Assembly (NCBI GenBank): GCA_039591075.1
Contig: JBDHEI010000014.1
Span: 1 to 52,605 of the forward strand
Length of the DNA stretch: 52,605 nt
Reading direction: 5' to 3'
Source of the DNA: JAOTVV01 sp039591075
Lineage (GTDB): Bacteria > Gemmatimonadota > Gemmatimonadetes > Gemmatimonadales > GWC2-71-9
A program made the position numbers and the translations under genes. This document shows, one piece after another, positions 7,401-15,936 of this stretch. The notes beneath the pieces were generated by a model. The model searched no databases. It was not told the origin of the DNA and was given only the letters and a program-made list of their open reading frames with translations. The stretch's first letter is position 1; each line of letters opens with the position of its first letter.

Positions 7401-9456
7401 TCTTCGACTCCATGAGCTGCGCCGCGTACCCGCCCTGCGTGTCGCCCTCGCCAACCGTGCGGATCGTGGTGCCGGGCCACAAGGTCACGACGCCCCCCAC
7501 CACGAGCACGAAGCCCCCGAACCACACCCACCAGACCATCGGGTTCAGAGTGAAGCGGTAGACGGCCTCTTCCGTCCCCTCCACCACACCGGCAAAGACG
7601 ATGTAGATGTCTTCGCGCAGATCGCTCCGGATCCCCGCCTCCGTGGACGGCTCGAACGACGGCTTTCGCAGCTGCCGCGGACACGGCCGGATGGGTACGG
7701 AGCAGATGAAGTGCTGCCGCTTCTCGGACTTCATGATTCCCATGCGCTCGCCGTCCCGCGCAACCTCGACACTCGCCGCACTCACGAGTCGGTTGAGCTC
7801 GTCGTATTGCGATACGCCGATATGGGTGAACGCATAGGTGTGTCCCCAAGGGGACTGCATTTCGGCCGTCTCGCCCGGGTTAAGCGACGCCTCGAGGTCG
7901 ACTTTGAACGCCTGGCCCGTGAACGCAAGGAAGTAGATGACGATGCCCAGATGCACCACGTACCCGCCGTAGCGCCGGCGGTTGCGACCCACGAGGCGCG
8001 CGAATGCTTGCAGGTAGCCCTCACCGTGCAGCCGATGGCGCGCGCCGACGCCGCGCACGAACTCCTGGAGAATCGTCCCCACAACGAAGACCGCCAGCGA
8101 GACCGTGGTGATGGCGTAGAAGTTCCCCATGCCCAGCGCCGTGAGTATCGCGGCGGCGATGCCGCCCGACACGACGGGCACCGCAAACTGGCGCCGCAGG
8201 TTCTTGACACTCGCCTTGCGCCACGCGATGAGCGGTCCAATGCCGGTCAGGGCCAACAGCAGGAGGCCGAGTGGGATGTTCACCTGATTGAAGAACGGCG
8301 GCCCGACCGTCACCTGCGTGCCACGGACGATCTCGGAGACGACCGGAAACATCGTGCCCCACAGTACCGAGAACGCGATCCCCACGAGAATCAAGTTGTT
8401 GAACAGGAAGCTCGCCTCGCGGGACACCATGCTCTCGAGGTGTGCGTCGGACTCGAGCATGGGGAGTCGGAGCCAGAGCAGCACGGCCATCGCGAGGATG
8501 ATGAAGATCAGGAAGCCCAGGAAATAGTAGCCCACGGCCGACTGCGCGAACGAGTGGACGCTCGAGATGATCCCGCTCCGCGTGATGAAGGTGCCGAAGA
8601 TCGAAAGCAGGAAACTCAGCGTGATGAGCACCATGTTCCACTTCTTCAGCATCCCGCGCTTTTCCTGGATCATGACCGAGTGCAGGAACGCGGTCATCGT
8701 GAGCCAGGGCAGGAAGCTCGCATTCTCTACCGGGTCCCAGGCCCAGTAGCCACCCCAGCCCAGCTCTACGTAGGCCCACCACATGCCGAGCGTGATCCCG
8801 ATGGCCAGGAAGAGCCACGAGACGATGGTCCACTTCCGGATCGCGTGCAGCCATCCGGTGTCGAGCCGCCTGGACACGAGCGCCGCAACACCGAACGCGA
8901 ACGGAATCGTGATGCTGATGTACCCGAGGTAGAGCATGGGCGGGTGGATCACCATGCCCGGATTCTGCAGCTGTGGGTTGAGACCGCTTCCGTCGGCCGG
9001 CGTGAACGGCAGCCGCTCGAACGGGTTGGCGGCAAAGAGTGTCACGATCACGAAGAACAGCGTGACCGCGCACGTCACTCCAGCCACATGCGGCAAGAGG
9101 TGATCGTACTTGCGCGACGTGAGCCACTGAGCGAGCGCGCCGAAGAGCGAAAGCACGACCGCCCAGAAGAGCAGGCTCCCCGACTGTCCGCCGTAAAACG
9201 CCGACAGGATGTACACCGTCGGCAGGTCGCGGCTCGTGTAGCTCGCCACGTAGGCAACGTTGAAGTCGTGCTTGAGGAGCGCGACGAGGAGCCCGATCGA
9301 CGCGACGACGAGTACGCCGCACAAGGCGTACGCGGCACGCCGGGCGCTCGCGATGAGCTCGGGACGGCCCGTGTACCCCCCGTAGAAGCCGACGAACGTC
9401 CCCCACGCGCCAATCAGCAGTGCGAGCCACAGCCCAAGTTGTCCCAGCGTGGTCAT
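7393..9456 (-). CDS. ccmF: Cytochrome c maturation heme lyase CcmF
   Basis: The 687-residue polytopic membrane protein carries the tryptophan-rich WWD signature GWGGYWAWDPVENASFLPWL (about residues 230-250), the conserved HPPMLYLGY and many membrane helices, ending with a periplasmic loop and a final helix (MVWWVWFGGFVLVVGG). It ligates heme delivered by CcmE to CXXCH cysteines of apocytochromes. The ATG at 9456 begins MTTLGQLGLWLALL and lies four bases after the ccmE stop; the longer upstream reading frame would run through ccmE and is rejected. ccmA, ccmB and ccmC are not in this window. Confidence 0.95.
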   Translation of the reverse strand: MTTLGQLGLWLALLIGAWGTFVGFYGGYTGRPELIASARRAAYALCGVLVVASIGLLVALLKHDFNVAYVASYTSRDLPTVYILSAFYGGQSGSLLFWAVVLSLFGALAQWLTSRKYDHLLPHVAGVTCAVTLFFVIVTLFAANPFERLPFTPADGSGLNPQLQNPGMVIHPPMLYLGYISITIPFAFGVAALVSRRLDTGWLHAIRKWTIVSWLFLAIGITLGMWWAYVELGWGGYWAWDPVENASFLPWLTMTAFLHSVMIQEKRGMLKKWNMVLITLSFLLSIFGTFITRSGIISSVHSFAQSAVGYYFLGFLIFIILAMAVLLWLRLPMLESDAHLESMVSREASFLFNNLILVGIAFSVLWGTMFPVVSEIVRGTQVTVGPPFFNQVNIPLGLLLLALTGIGPLIAWRKASVKNLRRQFAVPVVSGGIAAAILTALGMGNFYAITTVSLAVFVVGTILQEFVRGVGARHRLHGEGYLQAFARLVGRNRRRYGGYVVHLGIVIYFLAFTGQAFKVDLEASLNPGETAEMQSPWGHTYAFTHIGVSQYDELNRLVSAASVEVARDGERMGIMKSEKRQHFICSVPIRPCPRQLRKPSFEPSTEAGIRSDLREDIYIVFAGVVEGTEEAVYRFTLNPMVWWVWFGGFVLVVGGVVTLWPGTTIRTVGEGDTQGGYAAQLMESKSA

Positions 9457-9460
9457 GACA

Positions 9461-9865
9461 CTAGGCCTGTGGCGTGGTTTCGTACCGTGAGCCGCACTTG
9501 GCGAGCAGGCTCGTGGCGCGGAACGTGCCGTCCGGCTCGAGCCGGCCCTCGACCACAACGTCGACGTCGTCGGTGAACGTGTCGGGCGCGAGTCCCCGGT
9601 AGACAACCGGATACGTCTGCGTCCCGTCGGTCACTTGGAACGTGATCGTCTGGGTACCCACGTTTCGCGTGATCGAGCCGTGAACGACCCGCGCGCCCAT
9701 CTTGACGCCAACGTCGTGGAACGACGGATCGGCCGACACCTTGGCGGCGAGCTCGGACGGGGTGAGGAAGTAGACACCCGTCTCCTTGATCCCCGACGTC
9801 ATGAGGAACCCAACGGTCCCCCCGACCAGCACGGCTCCGAAAAGGAACTTGTATTTGGCTTTCAT
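9461..9865 (-). CDS. ccmE: Periplasmic heme chaperone CcmE, CXXXY type
   Basis: The 134-residue protein has one N-terminal signal anchor (KFLFGAVLVGGTVGFLM) and an OB-fold body ending with VEGRLEPDGTFRATSLLAKCGSRY. The heme-binding position, His in the usual HXXXY motif, is Cys124 here with Tyr128, giving CGSRY. CXXXY CcmE variants are known from archaea and some sulfate reducers. It receives heme from CcmC and passes it to CcmF. It is the first gene of the minus-strand ccm operon, and its upstream region contains an 8-bp inverted repeat. Confidence 0.92.
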   Translation of the reverse strand: MKAKYKFLFGAVLVGGTVGFLMTSGIKETGVYFLTPSELAAKVSADPSFHDVGVKMGARVVHGSITRNVGTQTITFQVTDGTQTYPVVYRGLAPDTFTDDVDVVVEGRLEPDGTFRATSLLAKCGSRYETTPQA

Positions 9866-9891
9866 GACGGAAATATACCCCCCATACGAAT

Positions 9892-9919
9892 GGCGGGAAA
9901 CTGCATCGGGATTCCCGCC
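9892..9919. promoter_or_regulatory. Inverted repeat upstream of ccmE
   Basis: GGCGGGAA (9892-9899) and TTCCCGCC (9912-9919) form a perfect 8-bp inverted repeat with a 12-base spacer, ending 27 bases upstream of the ccmE start. No T-run follows on either strand, so an operator for the ccm operon is more likely than a terminator. A TATATT box lies between it and ccmE on the minus strand. Confidence 0.4.
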
Positions 9920-9998
9920 CAGTATGATCTATGCTATCCCAGAGGCCCACAAAAGTTCGTGATCGGCCTGTAAAGGTTTCCTTAGGCGGATCCGGCCC

Positions 9999-11534
9999 TC
10001 AGGGTGCATCCGGCCGGGCTCGCGCCCACCACAGGGCGGTGTCCACCGCCCGCCGCCACTCCCGGTACTCGACGTCCCGGCGCGCCGCCGGCTCGAACCA
10101 GCGGTAGGACCGGTTCGCCAGGAACTCCTCGGCGTTTCGCCACACGCCCGTGGCGAGCCCCGCGAGCCCAGCTGCGCCCAAGGCGGTCGTTTCGACCACA
10201 TCGGGCCGGGCAACCTGTACCCCCAGGGTGTCAGTTTGGAACTGCATGAGCCAGTCGTTGGCCGCCGCACCGCCGTCCACCTTGAGTTGGGTGAGCGGCA
10301 CCCCCGACGCGGCGCTCATGGCCTCCAACACGTCTCGCGTGCCGAACGCCATCGCCTCGAGCGCCGCCCGAACCAACTGTGCCCGGCTGCTGCCGCGCGT
10401 CAGACCCACGATCGTCCCGCGGGCCTCAGGCTCCCAGTGCGGGGCGCCGAGCCCCACAAAGGCGGGAACGAAGTAGACGCCACCCGTATCCGTCACCGCC
10501 GCCGCCATCTCGTCGCTGTCGGAGGCCCGCTCGATGATGCCGAGCCCGTCACGCAGCCACTGCATGGCCGCACCGGCAATGAAGATCGACCCTTCCAGCG
10601 CGAAGATGGGCGCCCCAGCCGCATCACACGCCACGGTCGTCAGCACCCCGCGCTCTCCCGTCCCGTCACTTTCCCCTTCCCGCTTCCCGCTACCCGCTAC
10701 CCTTTTCCCCTTTCCCCTCCCCCCTCCCACCACCATCAACAAGAACGCCCCCGTCCCGTACGTGTTTTTTGCCTGTCCCGGCTCCCAACACCCTTGGCCG
10801 AACAACGCGGCCTGCTGATCGCCCGCGATCCCGGCAATCGGCAGCTCGGCCCCCAGATGCGCCGGATCCGCCACACCCACCACTCCGCTGGAACGGCCGA
10901 TGGCAGGAAGGCTCTCACGCGGCACACCGAACAGCGCGAGCAGCTCCGGGTCCCAGTCCTGCGCATCGATGTTGTACAGCAGCGTCCGCGAGGCGTTGGT
11001 GTGATCGGTGACGTGGGCCGCTCCCGAGGTGAGCCGGTAGATCAACCAGCTGTCGATCGTTCCGAATGCCGCTCGTCCTTCCACGACGGCCCTCCGGACC
11101 TCAGGAACTTCCCGGAGCAGCCACTCCATCTTGGTCCCCGAGAAATACGGGTCCCAGACCAGTCCTGTGCGTTGGGCGATCCACTCGTCGCCCCGCTCCG
11201 CTCGAAGCTCGCGGCACCGGCCGGCCGTGCGACGATCCTGCCAGACCAGCGCCCGCGCGAGCGGTTGGCCGCTCCTACGATCCCAGGCAACGACCGTCTC
11301 GCGCTGATTCGTGATGCCGATGGCGGCCGGCGTCTCCTCGAGCTGGGCCAGCGCCTCGCGCGCCACGTCCAGCGTCACTTGCCAGATCTCGCTGGCATCG
11401 TGCTCTACCCACCCGGGCTTCGGGAAGTGCTGAGTGAACTCGCGATAGGCCCGGGCCACCACATGGCCCTTGACCGAAATGACCAGTGCCGTGGACCCCG
11501 TGGTGCCCTGGTCAAGTGCGAGAACGGATGGCAT
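9999..11534 (-). CDS. glpK: Glycerol kinase with a low-complexity insertion
   Basis: FGGY-family kinase that phosphorylates glycerol to glycerol 3-phosphate. It starts MPSVLALDQGTTGSTALV with the phosphate-binding loop and contains PGWVEHDASEIW, NQRETVVAWDR, AGDQQAALFGQGCW, NTYGTGAF and VDGGAAANDWLMQFQ in family order. The ATG at 11534 follows GGGAGG. At about residues 268-293, between NTYGTGAFLLM and GVLTTVACD, about 25 residues rich in G, K, R and S are inserted, encoded by a purine-rich repeat tract. Total length is 511 residues against about 495-500 for the family. No glpF or glpD is adjacent. Confidence 0.93.
   Translation of the reverse strand: MPSVLALDQGTTGSTALVISVKGHVVARAYREFTQHFPKPGWVEHDASEIWQVTLDVAREALAQLEETPAAIGITNQRETVVAWDRRSGQPLARALVWQDRRTAGRCRELRAERGDEWIAQRTGLVWDPYFSGTKMEWLLREVPEVRRAVVEGRAAFGTIDSWLIYRLTSGAAHVTDHTNASRTLLYNIDAQDWDPELLALFGVPRESLPAIGRSSGVVGVADPAHLGAELPIAGIAGDQQAALFGQGCWEPGQAKNTYGTGAFLLMVVGGGRGKGKRVAGSGKREGESDGTGERGVLTTVACDAAGAPIFALEGSIFIAGAAMQWLRDGLGIIERASDSDEMAAAVTDTGGVYFVPAFVGLGAPHWEPEARGTIVGLTRGSSRAQLVRAALEAMAFGTRDVLEAMSAASGVPLTQLKVDGGAAANDWLMQFQTDTLGVQVARPDVVETTALGAAGLAGLATGVWRNAEEFLANRSYRWFEPAARRDVEYREWRRAVDTALWWARARPDAP
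10650..10734. repeat. Purine/pyrimidine simple-sequence tract inside glpK
   Basis: The plus strand is nearly pure pyrimidine blocks with loosely repeated CCCGCTA and CCCTTTT-type units (10678-10700 and following); the coding strand is the purine-rich complement. It stays in frame and codes for a Gly/Lys/Arg/Ser-rich loop. Such tracts can change length by slippage. Confidence 0.75.
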
Positions 11535-11701
11535 CGTCCCTCCCTAGCTCACAGTCATCGCCGGGGCCGCAGTGGACAGCGACCAACGGCGCCCCTCGGA
11601 CCGTCTCCGCCCCCCGCCTCTCAACCATCACCACCCCTTCACCGATTCTTCATCCTACCCGGTCTATCGTTCGTTACCGCACGCGCTCGGGAAGGTCGAC
11701 C
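11535..11701. promoter_or_regulatory. Divergent promoter region glpK/hypB
   Basis: This 167-base gap lies between two divergent genes and must hold both promoters. It is pyrimidine-rich and contains no clear palindrome or consensus boxes that I can defend. Confidence 0.35.
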
Positions 11702-12373
11702 ATGTCCATCCGCACCATCGATGTCCGCGAAAAGGTGATGGAGAAGAACGACGAGCTGGCGAGAGAGGTCCGTCGCCGCCTCGAGGCACACCGCGTCACG
11801 GCGTTCAACCTGGTCTCCTCACCAGGCGCCGGAAAGACCCTGTTGCTCGAGCGCACGCTGGCTTGTCTCGGCGAGCACCTCGAAATCGCGGTCATCACCG
11901 GAGACGTCCAGACCCAAAATGACGCCGAACGCCTGGCGGCACACACCAGCCGGCTCGTCCACGCTGTCGTGACCGGGGGTGCCTGTCACCTCGACGCCCG
12001 ACAGATTCTGACCGCGCTCGACGACATCGACCTCAACCGTACCGATCTCATCTTCATTGAAAATGTTGGCAACCTCGTGTGCCCGGCGGCCTGGGATCTG
12101 GGCGAGGAGGCCAAGATCGTCGTCTTTTCGGTGACCGAAGGCGAGGACAAGCCGCTCAAATACCCCAAGGTGTTTCGCGAGGCCGACTACGCCATTCTCA
12201 ATAAGATCGACCTGCTTCCACACGTCGACTTCGATGCCGATCGAGCCATCGCCAACGGAAAGCGGATCAACCCCGACCTCCGCTTCTTCCGCACGTCGGC
12301 GTTGACGGGCGACGGACTCGACACGTGGTGTACGTTCATCGAGGCCCACGTGCGCGACGCAATCGTCGCCTGA
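11702..12373 (+). CDS. hypB: Nickel-insertion GTPase HypB
   Basis: A SIMIBI-class GTPase of 223 residues. SSPGAGKT (residues 39-46) is the P-loop, ITGDVQTQNDAERL the switch region, GGACHLDA and ENVGNLVCPA supply the conserved cysteines of the metal site at the dimer interface, and NKIDLLPH is the guanine-specificity motif. It loads nickel into NiFe hydrogenase precursors (or another nickel enzyme) in the cytoplasm. The N-terminal CXXCGC high-affinity nickel motif and histidine stretch are absent. The ATG at 11702 follows GGGAAGG; earlier in-frame starts would extend into the promoter region. No other hyp or hydrogenase genes are present. Confidence 0.92.
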   Translation: MSIRTIDVREKVMEKNDELAREVRRRLEAHRVTAFNLVSSPGAGKTLLLERTLACLGEHLEIAVITGDVQTQNDAERLAAHTSRLVHAVVTGGACHLDARQILTALDDIDLNRTDLIFIENVGNLVCPAAWDLGEEAKIVVFSVTEGEDKPLKYPKVFREADYAILNKIDLLPHVDFDADRAIANGKRINPDLRFFRTSALTGDGLDTWCTFIEAHVRDAIVA

Positions 12374-12397
12374 TCGACCCCGCTCGTCCGTTCCCAC

Positions 12398-13429
12398 CTA
12401 GGATGACAGTGCCGCGATCGCCGCGTCCAACGGCGGCCGCAGCACACCCCGGTCCGTCACGATCCCTGCGAGCAAGCCGGCCGGCGTGACGTCGAACGCG
12501 GGGTTGTACGCCTCCACTCCGGGCGCAGGATCGATCTCCTCCGGCCCGCGCTCCTCGATCGGGATCGCGTCACCTGTGCGAAGCGAGGCGTCGAAGGTGC
12601 TGAGCGGCGCTGCCACGTAGAACGGGATGCCGTGCGCGTCGGCCAAGACCGCGAGCGCGTAGGTGCCGATCTTGTTCGCGACGTCCCCGTTGGCCGCGAT
12701 CCGGTCGGCGCCCGTGATCACGAGATCGATCTCCCCCTTGGCCATGAGCGAGGCCGCCGCGCCGTCGACGACGACGCGCGCCGGGATTCCGGCCCTGGCC
12801 AGCTCCCACGCCGTGAGCCGGGCGCCCTGCCGCAGCGGCCGGGTCTCGGTCACCACGACGTCGATCTCCATGCCGCGCGCGTGAGCCTCGGATATCACGG
12901 CGAGAGCGGTGCCGAGCGCGCCGGTGGCGAGTCGACCCGTGTTGCAGTGTGTCAGCACCGTGGACCCCGGTGTGATCAGCTCAGCGCCGGCTTCACCGAT
13001 CGCCACGCACATTCCCGCCTCGATATCCCAGATGCGCTGCGCTTCGTCTCGCAGTGCCTGCGACACTTCCCGGCCCCACTTGCGATCCGCAAAGGCGGCG
13101 GTGGCCCGCTGCCGCATCCGGTCGAGCGCCCACGGCAGGTTCACGGCCGTGGGGCGGGTGGCCTGCAAGAGATCTGCTGCCGAGCGGAACCACTCCGGCG
13201 TGAGCATGCCCGCCTCTGCGGCGTCCTCGGCAGCAACCGCGAGCCCCATCGCTGCCGCGATCCCAATGAGAGGCGCCCCGCGCACCCGCAGCGACCGGAT
13301 TGCCTCCGCCATGGCATCCGCAGTGCGGATATCGAGGTAGACCTCCCGCTCCGGCAGGTGCGACTGATCGAGGATCCTCACGCCGCGGGTGGTCCACTCG
13401 ATCGGTGCGAAGCTCGCGGGAACGGTCAC
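12398..13429 (-). CDS. mtnA: Methylthioribose-1-phosphate isomerase
   Basis: The 343-residue protein matches MtnA of the eIF2B-like fold: RGAPLIGIAAAMGLA, VNLPWALDRM, LTHCNTGRLATGALGTAL with the catalytic Cys, and TGADRIAANGDVANKIGTYALAVLA with the catalytic Asp. It isomerises 5-methylthioribose 1-phosphate to methylthioribulose 1-phosphate in methionine salvage. The GTG at 13429 overlaps the upstream membrane-protein stop as GTGA; a longer frame runs through that gene and is rejected. No other salvage gene lies nearby. It converges on hypB with only 24 bases between stops. Confidence 0.93.
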   Translation of the reverse strand: MTVPASFAPIEWTTRGVRILDQSHLPEREVYLDIRTADAMAEAIRSLRVRGAPLIGIAAAMGLAVAAEDAAEAGMLTPEWFRSAADLLQATRPTAVNLPWALDRMRQRATAAFADRKWGREVSQALRDEAQRIWDIEAGMCVAIGEAGAELITPGSTVLTHCNTGRLATGALGTALAVISEAHARGMEIDVVVTETRPLRQGARLTAWELARAGIPARVVVDGAAASLMAKGEIDLVITGADRIAANGDVANKIGTYALAVLADAHGIPFYVAAPLSTFDASLRTGDAIPIEERGPEEIDPAPGVEAYNPAFDVTPAGLLAGIVTDRGVLRPPLDAAIAALSS

Positions 13430-14091
13430 GTGAGCCGCCTCGGCTCCCGGCGCTCGAGCAGCAACACGATGGCCGTGATCGCCAGCGGGGTGAGGAGGCC
13501 GGATACGGCCACAACCGTGACACTCGGAGGGGGCGGTCCCACGACGGCCACCACCTGGACCATCGCGAGGATCGAGATCAGCACCAGGAGTCCCCTCCGG
13601 AGCAGCGTCGACTGAGGTCGCGCCGTTCGGAGGTAGAAGGCCACGGCCCCCGCGAGCAATCCCACTTCGAGCACCGTGGATGCTACAGGATATCGCCACA
13701 TGCCGAGCCCCACCGGAAAGCGGTTCCCCCAGAGGGGCAGCTGTGCCGGGTGCACCACGGCGTCGAACAACCAATGCACCATGACCACGGCACCAACCAG
13801 TGCGGCCGTCCCGCGCACCCGGCCGTACTGCACAAAGGTGTTGTACGCCATGACGGCCACGAGTGCCCAGATGGCAGCAGCGGACAGGCTGTGCGAGAAC
13901 GGCACCGACACCAGCACCAGTGCATTGGCGGCCGTGTAGCCTGGAACGATGCGGATCTCCTCCACCCCAAGTAGCAGGAAGCCCGCCCAGATCACGTCGA
14001 GGAGCTGTGCGGCCAAGATCAACACCCAGAGTGGCAGGGCACGATCCGCACCCTTCACGACGAAGCTGGCGGCGTAGTGACCGACGAACAT
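13426..14091 (-). CDS. Polytopic membrane protein, unassigned family
   Basis: The 221 residues contain about six to seven hydrophobic segments. Polar residues sit at intervals inside them: MFVGHYAASF at the start, QLLDVIWAGFLLLG, PFSHSLSAAAIW and HWLFDAVVHPAQLPLWG. The His/Asp pattern resembles membrane-bound metal-dependent hydrolase-like proteins (YdjM/DUF457-like), but I would not claim an activity. It is translationally coupled to mtnA. Confidence 0.7.
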   Translation of the reverse strand: MFVGHYAASFVVKGADRALPLWVLILAAQLLDVIWAGFLLLGVEEIRIVPGYTAANALVLVSVPFSHSLSAAAIWALVAVMAYNTFVQYGRVRGTAALVGAVVMVHWLFDAVVHPAQLPLWGNRFPVGLGMWRYPVASTVLEVGLLAGAVAFYLRTARPQSTLLRRGLLVLISILAMVQVVAVVGPPPPSVTVVAVSGLLTPLAITAIVLLLERREPRRLT

Positions 14092-14101
14092 CGGTTCGCG
14101 G

Positions 14102-14314
14102 CTAGCCTTGCCCGGTGGTGGGGCTGTCGTGCTCGCGGCGCTTGCGGCGTTCGCGTACCCAATACCCGATCAGTCCCCCAAAGACGAGCCCGCTCATCAC
14201 CACGGTCAGGAACTCGTTCTGCAGGTTAGACTCCCCCCGCAGAATGTCGTGGACCGCCGCCCAGTCGAGGGCGATCAGGACGACGACGACCAGTGCGAGG
14301 AGCAGCCTCTTCAT
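14102..14314 (-). CDS. Small two-helix membrane protein
   Basis: The 70-residue protein has helix 1 (LLLALVVVVLIALDWAAVHD), a polar loop and helix 2 (FLTVVMSGLVFGGLIGYWV), ending in a basic tail RERRKRRE. Its ATG overlaps the stop of the gamma-glutamyltransferase gene (ATGA). No family recognised; function unknown. Confidence 0.65.
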   Translation of the reverse strand: MKRLLLALVVVVLIALDWAAVHDILRGESNLQNEFLTVVMSGLVFGGLIGYWVRERRKRREHDSPTTGQG

Positions 14315-15936
14315 CGCTCGCCCTGTGCGGTGAGTTGCGTCCGTACCACAACGCCATCGCGCCGCGGATCGGCGGCCCCGGTCCAGGTGCCACCCTCCAG
14401 CGCGACGGCGTGCACGCCGCCGAAGTACGGGTCCAGGCGTCCCGCCGGACCGTCACGCGGGACCAGCACGAACCCGTCGGACGCCAGCATCCCGCGCCAT
14501 CGGTCTCCGTCCGATGGCTCCTCGACATAGAGCGCGCTGTCCGGCACGACGTGCAGCCGGGGCATGGCCACCGCGCGCTCGACGTCGGCGTACCCGTCCA
14601 TCCATAATTCCGCCACCTGCACCACTGCCGAGATGATGCGGGCGCTGCCCGGACTCCCGAGCGCCAGCACCGGCTTCCCGTCCCGGACCACAATCGTGGG
14701 GCTCATCGAGGAGTACGGCATCGCCCCGGCGCGCAGCGCGAAGGGATGGTCGGGCCGCCCGAGCTCGTACTCGCGCATGTAGTCGTTGTAGAGAAACCCG
14801 AGCCTCCCGCTGGCCACCTTGGCTCCGAAGGCGTAGTTGATGCTCTGCGTGACGCTCACGACCAGCCCGTCGCCGTCGACCACCGAGAAGTGCGTGGTTT
14901 GCCCGTCGCCTTCGCCGAGCAGGGTGCGGGCCGTTGCCTTGTCGAGCTTGCGACCCACATCGTTTTCGTAGTCGACCAGATTCCGCACCGGATGATCCCG
15001 GCGTTCCCGGTGGCCGATGCGCAGTGCCCGAGCGACGGCGGCCGCGCGCTCCGGGGTTCCCGGTCGAAGCGCGCTCGACGGCGATCGCTCTAGGAGATTC
15101 AGCATGGTGAGGACGACCCACCCGCCGCCGGGCGGCGGCAGAGAGTAGACGTCGAAGCGCCGGTAGGTCCCGTGCAGCGGCTCGATCTCGACCGGCACCG
15201 GGAGTCCTGCGAGGTCGTCGAACGTCAACCAGCCACGGTGTTCGGCCATATCCCGCGCGATCTCGCGGGCCAGGGCCCCGCGATAGAACTCGTCGGCGCC
15301 GTCCGACGCCAGGCGGCGCAGCGTGCGGGCGAGGACCGGTTGCCGCCAAACGGCTCCGGCCACCGGTGCACTGCCGTCGCCGTCGAGAAACAGGCGTCGC
15401 GTGGCCGCATGCGCACCGAGTTGATCCACATAGCGCTCCCACACGCTGGCTCGGAACGATCCGACGACGAACCCGTCCTCTGCGTAGCGCACGGCCGGCT
15501 CGAGTAAATCGCTCCACGCCACCCGACCGCTCCCATACGCCCGCCACGCGTGGTCGAGCACGCGCACCGTCGTGGGGACCGTTGTGGCACGGTGGCCCAC
15601 GATGTCGGCAGCCGTGGCGCGGCGCGGCGTCGCCCGGGGGGCATACGACGTGCCGTTGATCACCACCGGTGGGCCGTCCGGCGGGTGCAGCAGCATCTGG
15701 GTTTGCCCGCCGAGTCCGGACATGGCCGGTTCCGTCACTCCTAGCGCGAACGACACCGCTACGGCGGCATCCACCGCGTTGCCCCCCGCCAGCATCACGG
15801 CGATCCCGGCTTCAGCGGCCTGGGGCGTGGGGGCCGCCACCACCGCGACCCTATCCGTGGTGCGGTCCTGGCCGGGAGCACACGACGCGAGAATGAGGAC
15901 CGCGAGGCCTGCCACAGGCCGACGTACCCCTACCAT
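14311..15936 (-). CDS. Gamma-glutamyltransferase-family lipoprotein
   Basis: The 541-residue protein begins with a lipoprotein signal (LAVLILASCAPG) and follows the GGT/cephalosporin acylase Ntn-hydrolase layout: AGIAVMLAGGNAVDAAVA, EPAMSGLGG, PPPGGGWVVLTMLNLLE, then the autoprocessing site TTHFSVVDGDGLVVSVTQS, where the second Thr would become the nucleophile, and SSMSPTIV plus LGSPGSARI. It would hydrolyse or transfer gamma-glutamyl groups, for example from glutathione, in the periplasm. The ATG at 15936 overlaps the DinB stop by seven bases; the longer frame runs through DinB. Confidence 0.88.
   Translation of the reverse strand: MVGVRRPVAGLAVLILASCAPGQDRTTDRVAVVAAPTPQAAEAGIAVMLAGGNAVDAAVAVSFALGVTEPAMSGLGGQTQMLLHPPDGPPVVINGTSYAPRATPRRATAADIVGHRATTVPTTVRVLDHAWRAYGSGRVAWSDLLEPAVRYAEDGFVVGSFRASVWERYVDQLGAHAATRRLFLDGDGSAPVAGAVWRQPVLARTLRRLASDGADEFYRGALAREIARDMAEHRGWLTFDDLAGLPVPVEIEPLHGTYRRFDVYSLPPPGGGWVVLTMLNLLERSPSSALRPGTPERAAAVARALRIGHRERRDHPVRNLVDYENDVGRKLDKATARTLLGEGDGQTTHFSVVDGDGLVVSVTQSINYAFGAKVASGRLGFLYNDYMREYELGRPDHPFALRAGAMPYSSMSPTIVVRDGKPVLALGSPGSARIISAVVQVAELWMDGYADVERAVAMPRLHVVPDSALYVEEPSDGDRWRGMLASDGFVLVPRDGPAGRLDPYFGGVHAVALEGGTWTGAADPRRDGVVVRTQLTAQGER

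Noticed and set aside
7369..9576. 735-codon open frame on the plus strand
   Set aside because: It is antisense to ccmF over its whole length. The translation is rich in R, H, E and P with no domain, as expected from the complement of a GC-rich membrane-protein gene.
10236..11738. 500-codon plus-strand open frame
   Set aside because: Complement of glpK; Arg/His/Pro-rich with no motif, and it runs into the hypB promoter region.
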